Below are positions 1-13,500 of a DNA stretch of 64,000 nt, piece by piece; position 1 is the stretch's first letter, and the number at the start of each line of letters is the position of its first letter. The notes below the pieces were generated by a model. It saw nothing but the letters and a program-made list of their open reading frames with translations, searched no databases and had not been told where the DNA came from. The translations under genes and the position numbers were made by a program. The DNA is from Anadara kagoshimensis (taxonomy: Eukaryota > Mollusca > Bivalvia > Arcoida > Arcidae): contig CM037872.1 of the NCBI GenBank assembly GCA_021292105.1, forward strand, positions 13,852,791 to 13,916,790, read 5' to 3'.

Positions 1-885
1 GTATAGAAAAAGGTCATGGGTTCAAAGGTCAAGGTCACAGATGTGAGACAATACCGAAATGGTTAATCATCTCGAAAACTATAAACTTTTTGTATAGGCA
101 TGTATATTAGAATGTTGTAGGTAATGATACAATGATCATTTTGATGTATAGAAAAAGGTCATGGGTTCAAAGGTCAAGGTCACAGATGTGAGACAATACC
201 GAAATGGTTAATCATCTCGAAAACTATAAACTTTTTGTATAGGCATGTATATTAGAATGTTGTAGGTAATGATACAACGATCATTTTGATGTATAGAAAA
301 GGGTCATGGGTTCAAAGGTCAAGGTCACAGATGCGAAACAATACCGAAATGGTTAATTATCTCGAAAACTATAAACTTTTTGTATAGGCATGTATATTAG
401 AATGTTGTAAGTATTGACACAACGATCATTTTGATGTATAGAAAAAGGTCATGGGTTCAAAGGTCAAGGTCACAGATGCTAAACAATACCGAAATAGTTA
501 ATTATTTCAAAAAACTATAAACTTTTTGTATAGACATGTATATTAGAATGTTGTAGGTATTGATACAACAATCATTTTGATGTATAGAAAAAGGTCATGG
601 GTTCAAAGGTCAAGGTCACAGATGCGAAAACAATATCGAAATGGTTAATTATCTCGAAAACTATTAACTTTTTGTATAAGCATGTATATTAGAATGTTGT
701 AGGTATGGATACAACAATCATTGCGATGTATAAAAGAAAAGGTCATGGGTTTAAAGGTCAAGGTCACAGATGCAAAACAATACTGAAATGGTTAATTATC
801 TTGAAAACTATAAATGTTTTGTATAGGCATGTATATTAGAATGTTGTAGGTATTGATACAATGATCATTTTGATGTAAAGAAAAA
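1..885. repeat. 145-bp satellite array in CIT intron, six units
   Basis: Six near-identical units start at about 1, 146, 291, 436, 582 and 728 (period 145-146 bp), with a degraded seventh start at 873. The array runs off the left edge. Each unit carries GGTTCAAAGGTCAAGGTCAC near its start. It lies in the intron before the first CIT exon of the window. Later units are more diverged than early ones. Confidence 0.95.
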
Positions 886-904
886 AGTCTTAGGGGTTTA
901 GTAT

Positions 905-992
905 TTATGTTTTCTTTAAATCTATCAGTTAGCCATTAGTTATCAGGTGAGCATATAAGACCCATGGGCCTCTTGTTTTTAGAAGAGGCCAT
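905..992 (+). repeat. Terminus of a dispersed repeat with hairpin
   Basis: CAGGTGAGCATATAAGACCC is followed by ATGGGCCTCTTG. GGCCTCTT (967-974) pairs with AAGAGGCC (983-990). The same terminal wording recurs near 43300-43340 (+) and, reversed, near 29546-29575, so this looks like the end of a dispersed repeat family. The family was not identified. Confidence 0.5.
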
Positions 993-1235
993 TTTTATAA
1001 CAGTCGAATTTAAAACACCATTACAATATCTTTGCAAAAACAAAATAATGTTGTCATTTTGCAAAATAAAAGGTTAATTACCACATGGCCCTTAAAGATT
1101 GAACAATGAATTTATAAATTATTATCCCCTGCTACATTTCTTCCCAGTTATTTTTCAGTATTCCACAGTCTCAAGTGAGAAATTTCAGCCAAATTCCCTT
1201 CGATGGACTTTATATGGCTACCACATTGCCAGTCT

Positions 1236-1330
1236 ATCACTTCCGAGGGCCATCAACCTGTAACAGGAAGGAGAAAAAATTCAGGGAGTGTCAGGTTCGA
1301 TCCCCAGTCTGACCCTGCATTTTTTTTCCT
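1236..1330 (+). mobile_element. SINE fragment with tRNA-like B box
   Basis: GGTTCGATCCCCAG near 1291-1304 is a good RNA polymerase III B box, followed by a T run. The A-box half is degraded, so I read it as an old tRNA-derived SINE head rather than a functional tRNA. Confidence 0.4.
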
Positions 1331-1442
1331 GCCTGATACATTGGCAAGATACTAGTTCCCCATAGCTCTCATTTAAAGAGCAATTTTCGAATATATATGT
1401 AAAAATCATGTTTGATAAGTTTTTTTGTTTTTGCTTTTATAG

Positions 1443-1596
1443 AAATGTTTAAGTTTTCCGGACGACAATGAGGTATCAGCATCCGCGGTGGATCTGATAA
1501 GGAAGCTGCTTACAGATAAGGACAACCGTCTGACATACAAGGGAGTAGTTAACCATAGATTCTTCTCAACAGTCAACTTTAAATCAATTAGAGAAG
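1443..1596 (+). CDS. CIT: CIT exon 1 of window: end of kinase domain
   Basis: Acceptor TTTTATAG, donor GTATTA, ends in phase 1. It encodes [12 protein letters not shown], then [14 protein letters not shown] and HRFF, which is kinase subdomain XI with the conserved Arg and the HPFF-like motif. The upstream frame is phase 0. Confidence 0.93.
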
Positions 1597-4500
1597 GTAT
1601 TATCACATATATTTGTTGTTTTGTTTTTCATCAATAAGACTTGAAAATAAGCAAGAGTTCAATCCAGTTAAAATTATTTTGAATTGGACATATATGTATA
1701 ACCTGATTGTTTCAATTTGAATAAATTTACTAGTAGTATTAAAGTGTTTTTGATAAATCCAGATAAGAGAAACTGCCCTATGGTAATACATAGGTATTAC
1801 AGAAGATTGTATAATTTGATAAATCTAAATACATGTATAAAGCTGGTCATATCATTACAGACTGAAAATCTTCATAAAATTAAATTCCTGAAAACATCTC
1901 TCTTCTAAAGCATGTTTTTATCTTGAAAATAAATTTTTCCTGAAAAAATTCAAGCCAAACAATTTTGTTGCATACATTTAGATCATTAATTTAAAACAAT
2001 GCTTTCAAATAATGAAAACAGTTAAATATTTCAAATCTTAAAATGATTCGTCATGATGATTATTATATAAACCTGTTGCTAATATAGATTTGTATACTTG
2101 TATGGTAACTTGTTATAGATGGTAGTGTGTACATGTATATACAATTTATTTTACAGAGACTCCTCCTTTTGTGCCACATCTGAACAGTTTAGATGATACA
2201 TCTAACTTTGAGGAGTTTGAGAAAGTACGTTATCAGCCAGTGTTTGATAATAAACAATCAGCTAAAGATTTCTCTGGGAAGGATTTACCGTTTGTTGGTT
2301 TTACATTTGTCAGGAAAGAAGGGACTGAAAACAGGTAATATAGACAAAATCAAATCTCATATTCTAACATGACTTGCGTTTTCCTTCATATGAAACATGA
2401 AGAAGCCAGCCGTGGTATAACAAACGATGTACCCATCGATGTTCCGTTTTAATGGCGCACTCCCTTGCTTATCTTTTGACGTCATGTTATTTGTCGCGAA
2501 CAATGGTTGTGACGTAATTTTCATTTATAAAAACATTTATTTCAATGGAGGTAATCTGGACCTTTTGCAAATAGATAGTAAAATGTACTTCCAAAGAAAG
2601 AGTTCGCAATATTTATTTCATTTCTTTCTATTAGTCTATATCTAAGTCATGTTAAAATTGAAATGATCAACATTTACCCTTGGTATGTCGTCGAATAATA
2701 CACGGGCCATCCTTAACATGCAGCGAATATATCACTCGGTGGCTTTCTTAAATCTACATGTATATTTATATATACATATATTTTATTTATATAATCTGTC
2801 CACGATCTGATGGCAGAGTGTTTATATATACAGAGGGATTTTTAAAAAACGCATATAGGTGTAAGAAGCATATCTTCATATGTGTATAATCATGCCGGCA
2901 CATGCCTTATTTGTTAAAATTACCCTAATATTAAAATAGACTTGTTGTATACCTTGCCAACTGATCATGGATGACCTATACTTTATTTCAGTACTAAGTT
3001 ATACAGTTTTTTGTCAGGTTACACAACCCCATGCACCCTGTAGATATATGTACCCTAATGATAATCACAAAAATTGTCATTTTTTGTCACCCTTCAAAGC
3101 AGCACTAATGAGGCCTTTCTTATCTCAATTTCATACTTGTGTAACTTGCATACCTTGTTGCCAAGGTTTTTTTCACAGTAATTATTCTGTGATATACATG
3201 TACAAGTTACATGTACTTCTCTACTACTGCATCATCGTGTGTTTTTGTAACCGTGGAAAATTTACAAATTTAGTTCTAACCATGTTAGCAAGTTAACCAA
3301 TTGCGTTGAGAAAAATTTTAATAACAAATATTGTTAAGCAGATTATTTAAATAAATATTGAAATAAGACAGTATAAGAAGTTGACTTAATATCAGTGTTC
3401 AAAATAACAGCCAGTCATACAGTATGGGAATGGTATTTTGACTTTGTATTTGAAACACTGTGTTCTATAAAATATGACATTTTTTATATTTTTAGTTTAA
3501 AACCAGACCTAAGCTGTTCCTCGGATTCCTCTAGTGATACTGTTTATCAGTCACTCCCTCCACGTAGCCCCAAAAAGGATAAATTATCCGACTCGTCATC
3601 CTCACTGGAAGCTAACTATGAAGTTACGTTGACTGTGAAAATTAAAGAACTACAAAACATGAGACAGAGATGTAACCAACTGGAGGAGACAGAATGTGAA
3701 CTGAAAAATAAAGTGGAAAAGTTAAAACTAGAACTGAAGAGTAAAGATGAAGAATTGACTAAAACTAAAATAGAAAGAGACAGTCTAGATAAAGAGATGC
3801 AGACATACTGTAACAAGGCAGAGGTAAATACCAGGGATTTACAGCCATTTTTAAATTTGGGGGTCCCAGAGATGCAGGGTAAAAAGAAATGAGGATCCTG
3901 ACATAAATTTCAAAGGTCCATGTTTCCATTACAAAAAAAAGGCTTGAATACTTTATAGTGTTCTAAAACCAGCTTGTTTGGCCGACACAGAGTTATTATG
4001 TGTTGATATTCAAGTTCAATCATATGCTTACACTGACAATGACAAATGTATGATTTTCATGTCTCCAACTGGATGCACATATCAAATTTTGGAGAGTCCA
4101 AAAGACAAAAATGTGTGTATAGGATGCGCATTTGTAAAACCCTGCTTATTGTGTGATTCCTAAGGGTAAATACTTGCATATAGGATGTACAAATGCACAT
4201 ACAGCATCATCTATAATTTATCATTGGGATATTGTGATTTTTAGGGTTCAACAATTTTTTTTTTAATTTTTTAAAAGAATTTCTACAAATTATTATCCAA
4301 AGGTGATTTTGGTCATCAGGAATAGTAGAGTATATAGTGTAATGAGTCAACAAGTTAAGGTATAGAATTTTTTTTCACATGTAATCAACTGAGGCAAAAG
4401 CATACACACAGCACTGTTTTGTGAGACATTAAATTAATGGGCCATTCAGTACTTCAATTACTTAGTCGTTTTTGGATACACCTTCACCCCATTTATAACT

Positions 4501-7500
4501 GATAAACTTTTGACTGTAAAACACTTGATATTCATGTGTGTTATAAGTTTATATATTGTGATTATTCAGACGTTAAAACAGCAGTTATCATCAGCAGTAG
4601 AAGACAGACAACATCTAGAAATGAAAGCAGAAAAAATGATTGTAGAGATCAGAGATATGACTGAGGAAGCTAGACAGATTGAAGAAGAAATCCTCAGGTA
4701 CACATAGTTGTATTACAGACAGTACTTTTGTTGTTGGCAGCAGCTACTGTATGTTAATATTTTGTGTTAAGTTCTGCATGAAGTTTTTACATCTACATGT
4801 ATGCCTTGTATGAAAATGCTGAGGCATTGCATTTTGGTTTCAGTTTTTCAAAAGTTGTGATTTTTAAAAAGAAAGGTCTAAGTGCACACTTATGGATCAC
4901 AGCACATAGATATGTCTAGCTTTTAATCCAACTCTGGACATGGTGAGAAAATTTGTCAGTTCCCTTGTAGGAGTCTGTGGGTCTCTTCAGGCACTCTACT
5001 TCTCTCCATTGTCCCTGAACTGACAGCCTCGATATACACATGTATGTGAAATACATAAATAAATGAATACATAAATGGGGCATTCCAGTTCTCAAGAAAT
5101 ATGATGACCATTAATTCTTAAATAAGTCGCGTGACTGCTAATGAAAATACAAGTACTTATTAAACTTTCTTTTATATGATTTTAAAGTTTAAAGATTTTG
5201 AATTTTGAAAATGTGTTGAACACAGTAAACCTGCTACAGTGACCATCTATATATAAAGACCACCTGCTTATTAGGACCAGTGTTTAAAGGTCCTTTTGCT
5301 TCATATTTTAACCAAATATCCTCTATATAAGGCCACCTTTCAATAAATTCCTTTATTCACATATCTTATGGGTGGTCTTTATATATACAGGTATTACTTA
5401 TTTAGGTTCAATAGGTGATGTTTATATACATATCTTACTGTAATTTCAAATTTTAAATATCTTTAGGACTGAAGTAGAAGAATTACAAGAAGTTGTAGTA
5501 CAGTTAGAGGCAGATAAAGAAAGTCTGTTACGTAAACTATCAAATCGAGATAAACAGATCGAGTCATATAAAGAACAGTTGACTTCTACCCAGACACAAA
5601 TGTCAAAATTACAATACAGACTTGATAAGGTATGTATAGAACAGTTAACTTCTACCCAGACACAAATGTCAAAATTACAATATAGACTTGATAAGGTATA
5701 TACATGTACCATTCAATAATTTTATAACCTATGGTTTACATAAATCATGTTCAATATACATGTAAAATTGAATTGATTCAAAATTATCCTCCCCATACTT
5801 CCACATACCTTTCCTTCTCAATTTTGATTTCACACATGGTGGGTGTAGTTAGCTAGACAGGCGGTTCTTGTCCTTTTGTAGCACCTGGCCTCGCTTCCCT
5901 GGTGGAAGCTTGTGTTTAAATTAATTTGCCAGTTTTCAAAGTTCACACTTTACTTTTGGGATTGTGATTTGAACATGGAGCAGTGTGTTTGTGTTTTGAT
6001 TTAATGGGGTCATTCTGAACCAGGTCATGAAGGATGGCCCTATTTTCAAAATGGGGCCAGCATTATAATATAAATGTATATGTATCTGATATTTTATTCA
6101 GTGGCTAAATGAGGAAAAAGGTGGATTGAAAAGATGGACCATGGTTGACCCATTGCCTTTTTTTTCTAGAGCTTCTCTAGATTGATCACCGATAAAGTAG
6201 CAGCAAAGAAACTAAAATATTAGTTTATACATTTTATACTGTTTGCTTTTGAACTTTTTCCAAATTAATGAATTTTCAATAAATTCTTTAATTCTGTGAA
6301 AAGCACGATTTGACATGCATTTTATTGGAAGCAGTTTTGATTGAATAAAATGAAAGTGAGAAAAACTACAGTCCAACCTGCCTTAATGGTCACCTCTCTA
6401 TATATAAAGTCTAGTAGAATTGTAATCCAATTGTTCTCTCTTTATTCATGTTATTTGAACCTGAATTTAAAGGCCACCTGCCTATAAATGCCACTTTTAC
6501 TGGTTCCTATGGATGGTATTTATAGACAGGTTTTGACTGTGACTGAAAATTACCAAAAAAGCCCCAAAAAACCAAATATTACTGAATTTGTTGTTGTAAT
6601 TACTTACAACATGCAAAGGAGTATGAATTTAATGTTAGTCTTTTTTTTTTTGATAAAGTAAATTTAGTGTATATGTATGCTGTTGTATCTTATCCTTTAA
6701 TTAGGAGAGACGAAAGTCCCGAGATGACCAGAAAAGAGACCTTGTATTACTAGAGACGAGAGAAGAAATGTGGAGAACTCAAGTTGATGATAAAAATTCT
6801 GATATTTCAGAGATGAGGAAAAAAATACAGGTATATGTAAAATGATGGAATGATTCTATAATAAATCATTATAAATCACCACATTATTACCTCCTGCCTT
6901 GGTAGAGGCTAAAACAAAGCTAGTAATTTTTTGGCCCAGGCAGTCCCGACACATTTTTATAGGCATACATTATGTGCAGTGTGTAATCTGTTTTTAATGA
7001 CTCTAAAGCAAATGGTTTCAGTTCTGTATTTCACTAGTTAGTTAGTATGCATGTTTTATTATTGCAGCAGTTGGTCTGCTTGTCTGTAATTTACACTATT
7101 TTCTCACATATGAAACATGGAAATCCTACGTTTTTACCCATGTGAGATTTTTTCTGTCTCACCCTAGGGATGAGATCACTTGTCTCAACCAACAATTTCT
7201 CAATGTTACAATCACTTACACACACTTAATTGATGACATCATAAATAATCATTTTATGTGAGGACATCAACAAAATCAATTATGTCATTCTCAAAAGGCA
7301 CGGATGATGGCCTGAAAACTGAACCTATGATGCAATTTTTGTTACAAATCATGTTTTTGTGCTGCAAATGTTTTAGAAAAAGAATCCTACACCAATAACA
7401 GTGTAAGACAGAGATATTTCAAACTCGGATGAATATTTTCATTGTCCAGAACTCGCTAAAGCTCGTTCTGAACAGGAAAATATTCATCCTTGTTTAAGAT

Positions 7501-10500
7501 ATCTTGCAGGTGTAAGATTCTAATCTTGTTTTTTAAAGTCTATAGGCAGCCAAACTTATACATGTCATATATCAGACTAAACGCTAATCTTCTCTAAACT
7601 GCTTGGTCTAATTGAATCAAATTTGTCAACGAAGATCCTTGGTTTATGCAGATTAAGATTTTTTCAAGCATGGCTGACACTGTTGCTGCAAAAAAAATTA
7701 TAATGACCTTAGTCATGTTGATCTACTGTGCAAAAACATCTGTTTGTAGTGTTTGACAAACATGTCTTCTTAATTTAAATCATTGTTTCAATTATTTCAG
7801 GAACTTGGAGACTTGGTAGAAGCATATGAAATGCAAGAAAAAGAATACATGGAGAGAGAACAAAGGTTACTACAGAAATTAGAAGTCAGTGACAATGTTG
7901 ACAAAGTGGTAGGTGTTAAATAAGGGTCTTTGTCTCACAGAAAAACAAATACACAATACATGTATATACACTCATATTTTTTTTTTCAATTCTGTGCTTT
8001 ATGTACTGCACATATGGGAAATTTAAATTGTCATGTAGCTGACATTGTAAAGTTGAGAATTAAATAGTTTGATAATAAAAAAAAAAAAAACTCCTTGGTC
8101 AGATAAGACTTCTTAAAGAACTCCTAATGTCTGTTAGCTTACGGATCATAGACACTTTGACCATCTAGATACCTATCCCACTTGGGACAGATTCTAGTGT
8201 GAGAGTTTTTAAGTTTACTTGCTGATTGTCTGTGGTTTTCTCTGGGTGCTCTGGTTTCCTCCATCATTCTTGAACTGACTGACTCAATATAAATTGAAGA
8301 ATCTCGACTGGGGTATAAAACTCCATTACTCTGCCCAACTGATAATGTCTGTCTCAGAAGTCTTCTTTGTGTTTTGTCTTTCATTGTTTTACCTCAGAGT
8401 TTCATTTTTAACTAAACTATTGATTTACATGTTGTTATGGTTTGTTTTACATGTACTTTGTATTTTGTGATATACTTTAAATTTTAAATGTAAATAAGTT
8501 TTTTAACACAGATGCAGTAGTGTACATTTATTTTATAAATGGCATTGTTATTTTTACAGGAGTTGCGGGTACTTGTGAAAACCAGTTCCCCAGATAAAAA
8601 GGCTATCCAACATAAAGCAAAGGAATTGAAGGTTACTTTTAATAAAGATTTCTTAAGAATTATCTATTTAATTAATTGAATTGTTAAAATGAATGTTTAA
8701 ACTGAACTAAATTTTAACATTTATTTATCATCTTTGTTCATTCATACTGAAATTGTAAACTGAAACCTGTGTTGTAATCTTACAGGATCTGTTGTCTGAA
8801 TTTTTAAATGTGCTGTTTAGAATGTTTCACTATACTGTAAACAGGAAACTTTTGTGTCATTCAATTTTCATGAGAATCATCATTTTAAGATATTTGTATA
8901 TTTTTTATTTTCGCGCAGATGATGGTCAATGCAAATGCAATTAAATTATTATAAATAAAAAATTCACAATGATTTTACTTCTGTGTTTTCTGATTCTCAA
9001 AAATTTGTGTAAAAATGAGAAGTGTTGCATGTACGTGACAAAATTTTAAGATCAAAATGTTGTAGATCTATTTTCGACATGTTTCTTTGTTAATTTTAAT
9101 TTCAGAAACTGGAAAAATTAGTTGATCAGTATGAACTTGAAGCCAAAGAATGGGAAGTTACAGAAGAAAATTATAAAGATACAGTTGAGGTCAGTCTACT
9201 TGTTAATTTGAATAGACAAAATGAGGTCTCTTTATGGTTGAAGTTCCCCTATTTCTGAATGGGCAAAAAAGGTCCGTCTTTATAATTGAGGTCTGCCTAT
9301 TTCTGAATAGGGAAATAAGATAAAATCTATTTCCCTTACAAAGATATGTTGAGGTCAATCTATCTACATGTAGTTTTAAATTCCATAACAAAGATTTGCT
9401 TGAAGTTGGTCCATTTCTGAATAGAAAAGACAAGGTATCTCTTTCCCAAACATACATACAGTTGAGGTTGTTCTGTCTTATTCTGAATAGGAAATAGAAA
9501 TAAGGCTACTTTCCAAAACTTTCTTAAGCTTTCATGATTAATCAGGTCTGTCATAACACTGAATTGCTAACAAGATGTTAATATTTTCGAGGAGATTAAA
9601 AAGTTTTCATTCAGAAGTTAAGCAAAGCAAACGTTTAAAAAATAAAATAGAATGTCCTCAGTGCATATAAGAAGTTTTAGAAGGCTGGATTTTTCTCAAT
9701 TTTCCTAGCTCTTAAACACAAGATAAACCATTTAAGGTACTTATGATACTGTCATCTTTAATTGTTACTGATGTGCAATTATAAATCATAATGCAAAAAT
9801 TAAACTCTGATTATTGATTGATTAATTAAACAGTTTTGTCTCTCCAATTATGGAACGCTAATTTTATTAGACTGGACAACACTTAACTGAAATGCACTGT
9901 TTTATTTACAGAAACTAAAAGCAGATGTAGAAGCTTATAAACAGAAGGGAAAATTAAAGTCGGAGGCTTTGGAGAGTCAGAAAGAACAAGTTAGACTTTA
10001 TCAAGATGAAGTTACTGAACTTAGAGTCAAATTAAAGGTTTGTAAAATTAAGACAATTAAGACAAGTGGATTCTGGAAGTTTCAATTGAACTCTGAAGAC
10101 AATACTATAGGGCCTTAGTGGCCAAGTGGTCTAATGTTCACCTTTACGGATAACAGTGCCTCTAACCACCTAGGTTCCAACTCCATTCAGAACGGATCTT
10201 AAGGTGAGAAAGTTTGTCAGTTTGCTTGATTGAAAGTCAGCAGTTTTCTCTAGACACTCTGGTTTCCTCTTTTCCTGAACTGACCACCTCAATTTAAGGG
10301 AAAGAATCTTGGCTAAGGCATAAATCTCCATTACTCCACTCTGAAGTAAATAAGTAATGTTATACAACTATAGTATGTTGATGATTTATAAACATGTTTT
10401 TTACTCCTTACTTTTGGTACTATTTTAGCTGTTTATAAATACTATACTTTAGCTTGACCTTAAATATTTTAGAAGTAGCATTCTTAAGACAAGTAATACA

Positions 10501-13500
10501 TGTAAATGGTTTGCCAATGCCTTGGGATTTGACCCCAAACTTGGGGAAATTTTGATTGTCCCTGTAATTAAATTAATTGACCATTGAACTTCTGCAGTTA
10601 ATAATAAGATAAATTCGTATGTGACTGCTTATGCCCTTTGGCCTCTTGTATATTTAACTTTGAGTGAAATAATATCTACTGCTGTGATTTTGTAGGATTT
10701 ACAAGAGAGTGTTAAACAATGTTTGGCTGATGAAGACAAAGCACAGAAACAAAAATTCTTAGAAAAACAGATTAAGGTGAGGAGAAGATGCGATGTGTAA
10801 AAATATTGTACAGAATATTCTCTCTCTAAAATTGTGGAGGGAGGCAAGGTGTAAACAGATAATAGAGCAAAGTTGACAACAAGTAAGGCAGTGATTTTGT
10901 TTGTATAAAATTACTACTGAATGAAGGTAGAGAAAAATGACCAAAACTTCACAATATGTGACTACTAAAACTCCCAAAGCAACATTGATATGTATGTACT
11001 AGGAAAATCAAACTACATGAGTAGTTGTCCTTGCCCAGAAAAATTCAGATCCTCTAACAATACAACACCTTTGCAAAGAGGATCATAGTTATTGCCAGCA
11101 TGTCATAATGAAGTTTGCTATATATCAGAACTTCACTTTTTTCCCAATTTGAAAGGCAGAAGGTAGTTTTTAAAAAATGTAACAAAGTCACTGTAAAGTG
11201 TATATCAGGACTGATATCCTTGTTTGGTACTTGGCCCAGGGCCCATTGAATTTTTAGAAAATAAACTTGTTTCAGACAACTTTGGGAAAAGTCAAATGGG
11301 AAAATACATAGTAAAAATGTAAAAGTCAAGGGTATTGGGGAAATTTACAATAATATTTGAACAAAATATAAATTTTAAACCTTGGAAATGCCAGCCATAT
11401 ATATTTGTATAGGTTGTTGACAGTATTATAGCAGTGTTGTCCTGTTAGGTTTATCAGAATACCAAATAATCAATATCACTGAAAAAAGAACATTCAGAAG
11501 TTTTAAGTTTTGTTTTCAAGAAAAGTTGGTAAATGACAAAGATCCTTCTGACAGCAGCAATGAAATATCAGATAATTACAGGTTAAGTTACAAAACATTG
11601 ACCTGTCAAATTGACCTTTAATTTAAATATTTATCATGGATCAGTTCATTTATGTGTAGGGAACTCGGATGTCCATTTCGTCTAATACATTATAAGTGAT
11701 ACTCACTTTAGAGTAGGCACATTCACAGTATTTGCATTTACTTGAATCTTAACACTACCTACTTATTAGGTGGATCATCCTATATGAACATTCCTGATAA
11801 AAGGTCAAGCAGACAGGTAAATGTTGTTTGCCTATAACAGTTGAAATCATTATAAATTTAACCTACATTTAACTATCAGAATTTTTATATGTAGTTTTAA
11901 GATTTGTTAATGCACACAATTGTTTTATACAGGAACTTGAGTTGGAGGTAGAAATGTTGCGTAATGACAAACGTCGTCTACTTCAAGATACGTTGAAATA
12001 TCAGACGGAGGTCAATGATAATAAAGTCAAAGTCTCAGAACAAGAAAGAGTAAGTAATGGTATAGATAAGATTGTCTTATACCCAAGATAGAAAAATCCA
12101 TAAAATTTGAGGTACAAGATATCCATCTTGTACCCCCCTGTGCAAGATAGCCTACACACTGTTTTTCCCACAAAATTTTATCAACAAAATCAGAGGTATA
12201 TATCAATAAGTTGCAAGCCTTGTTCTGGACCAAATATATAAGATCTCAGATTGAAATTTCCCTATCTTGCACCACTAGTTGTGAAAGATTCCATTAGTCT
12301 TGATTTGTGAAAGTTTGAATTCATGAAATTAATACCTGTAACTGATAGTACTTCATATATTACAAAAGTCCATTTACATGTACATCACCTGGACTACACT
12401 ACATGTAATGAATTTGAAAGAATGACGACAAAAAAACAGTTGGGATTAAATGTAATTGGTTATTAAGGCTCAGGGTACATACATCTTTGACAAGGTACAT
12501 AGTAAAATCCTGTACGTTTTTTTTACCCTTCAAAGCGATACTAGTTTGATTTTTAATTTTATTTTTTGTGTGATTTACGTACATTGTCGCCATGTTTGTT
12601 TACTGTAATTCGACTTTTGCATTATACGAGTTACTTCCTTTACTGCTAAACATTGCATGCATTTATGTTCCCTGGCAAATTTGTTAACATACTTCTATAT
12701 ATGCCCCCAAGTTAACCAATCGCTATGAAGAAGTTTCTTTAAAGGGTGACAAAAGTTTTTGTAACCATCCAACATAAGTTCTCCACAACTTGTTCCTAAC
12801 ACTTATAGATATTGAGCTGATTTTTGGTACGTGCACAATGGGTTACAAATCAATTATATTTTTCCTTCTGCTCTGCTGACAGCCCTTGGATTTTGAAAAT
12901 TTCACAGAAATAACTAGAGAACTCACACACATAGTCTTTTATTTTGGTTACAAGTGCATGTTACTACGTTACCATGTGTGTTGAATTTAATTACTAGTAT
13001 TTTTTTCATGGAATTTTCTGTTTGTTTTAAAATTAATTGATTTATTCAAATACATATTTTAAACATCTGAATTATCTAAGATGTATCTAAAGAAAGTTTT
13101 CTTAGGAATGGATTACTGGGCTGCTAGAAAATATGAAGATTTTAAATTTTTGTTATCTTTTATTATATAAAAACAATAGATTAACAATAAATATATAAAT
13201 GCAAACAGTTGAATAAATAAATTAATTAATAAATTATTGATTAATTAATAATAGTAATGATAATAACAGTAATAGAAAGTCTAAGATGATTGCTTTGTTG
13301 AACAATAAGCAGAGCAGTTATAAAAGTATGGGTCGCTCCCTACCTACTGTACCCTGCAATGCTTAACATCCAACAAAAGCGCTTTGTTGGGTGATTAAGG
13401 CCATACGAAGATTTTAATTAACACTTGAATTAACACATGTAATGCAGACAGTGAAGACACTGGTTAAGTAATATGAAGTTATACTATATGTTATTGATTA

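Noticed and set aside
1..885. CRISPR-like array
   Set aside because: Units are 145 bp and nearly identical along their whole length, with no separate repeat and spacer; the DNA is eukaryotic.
3395..3892. 165-codon single frame as a gene
   Set aside because: It is CIT exon 3 read into both flanking introns. The acceptor at 3495 and donor at 3824 give the real limits.
10109..10190. Functional tRNA gene
   Set aside because: The A and B boxes are good, but the acceptor stem does not close and the same tail follows in many copies, so it is a SINE.
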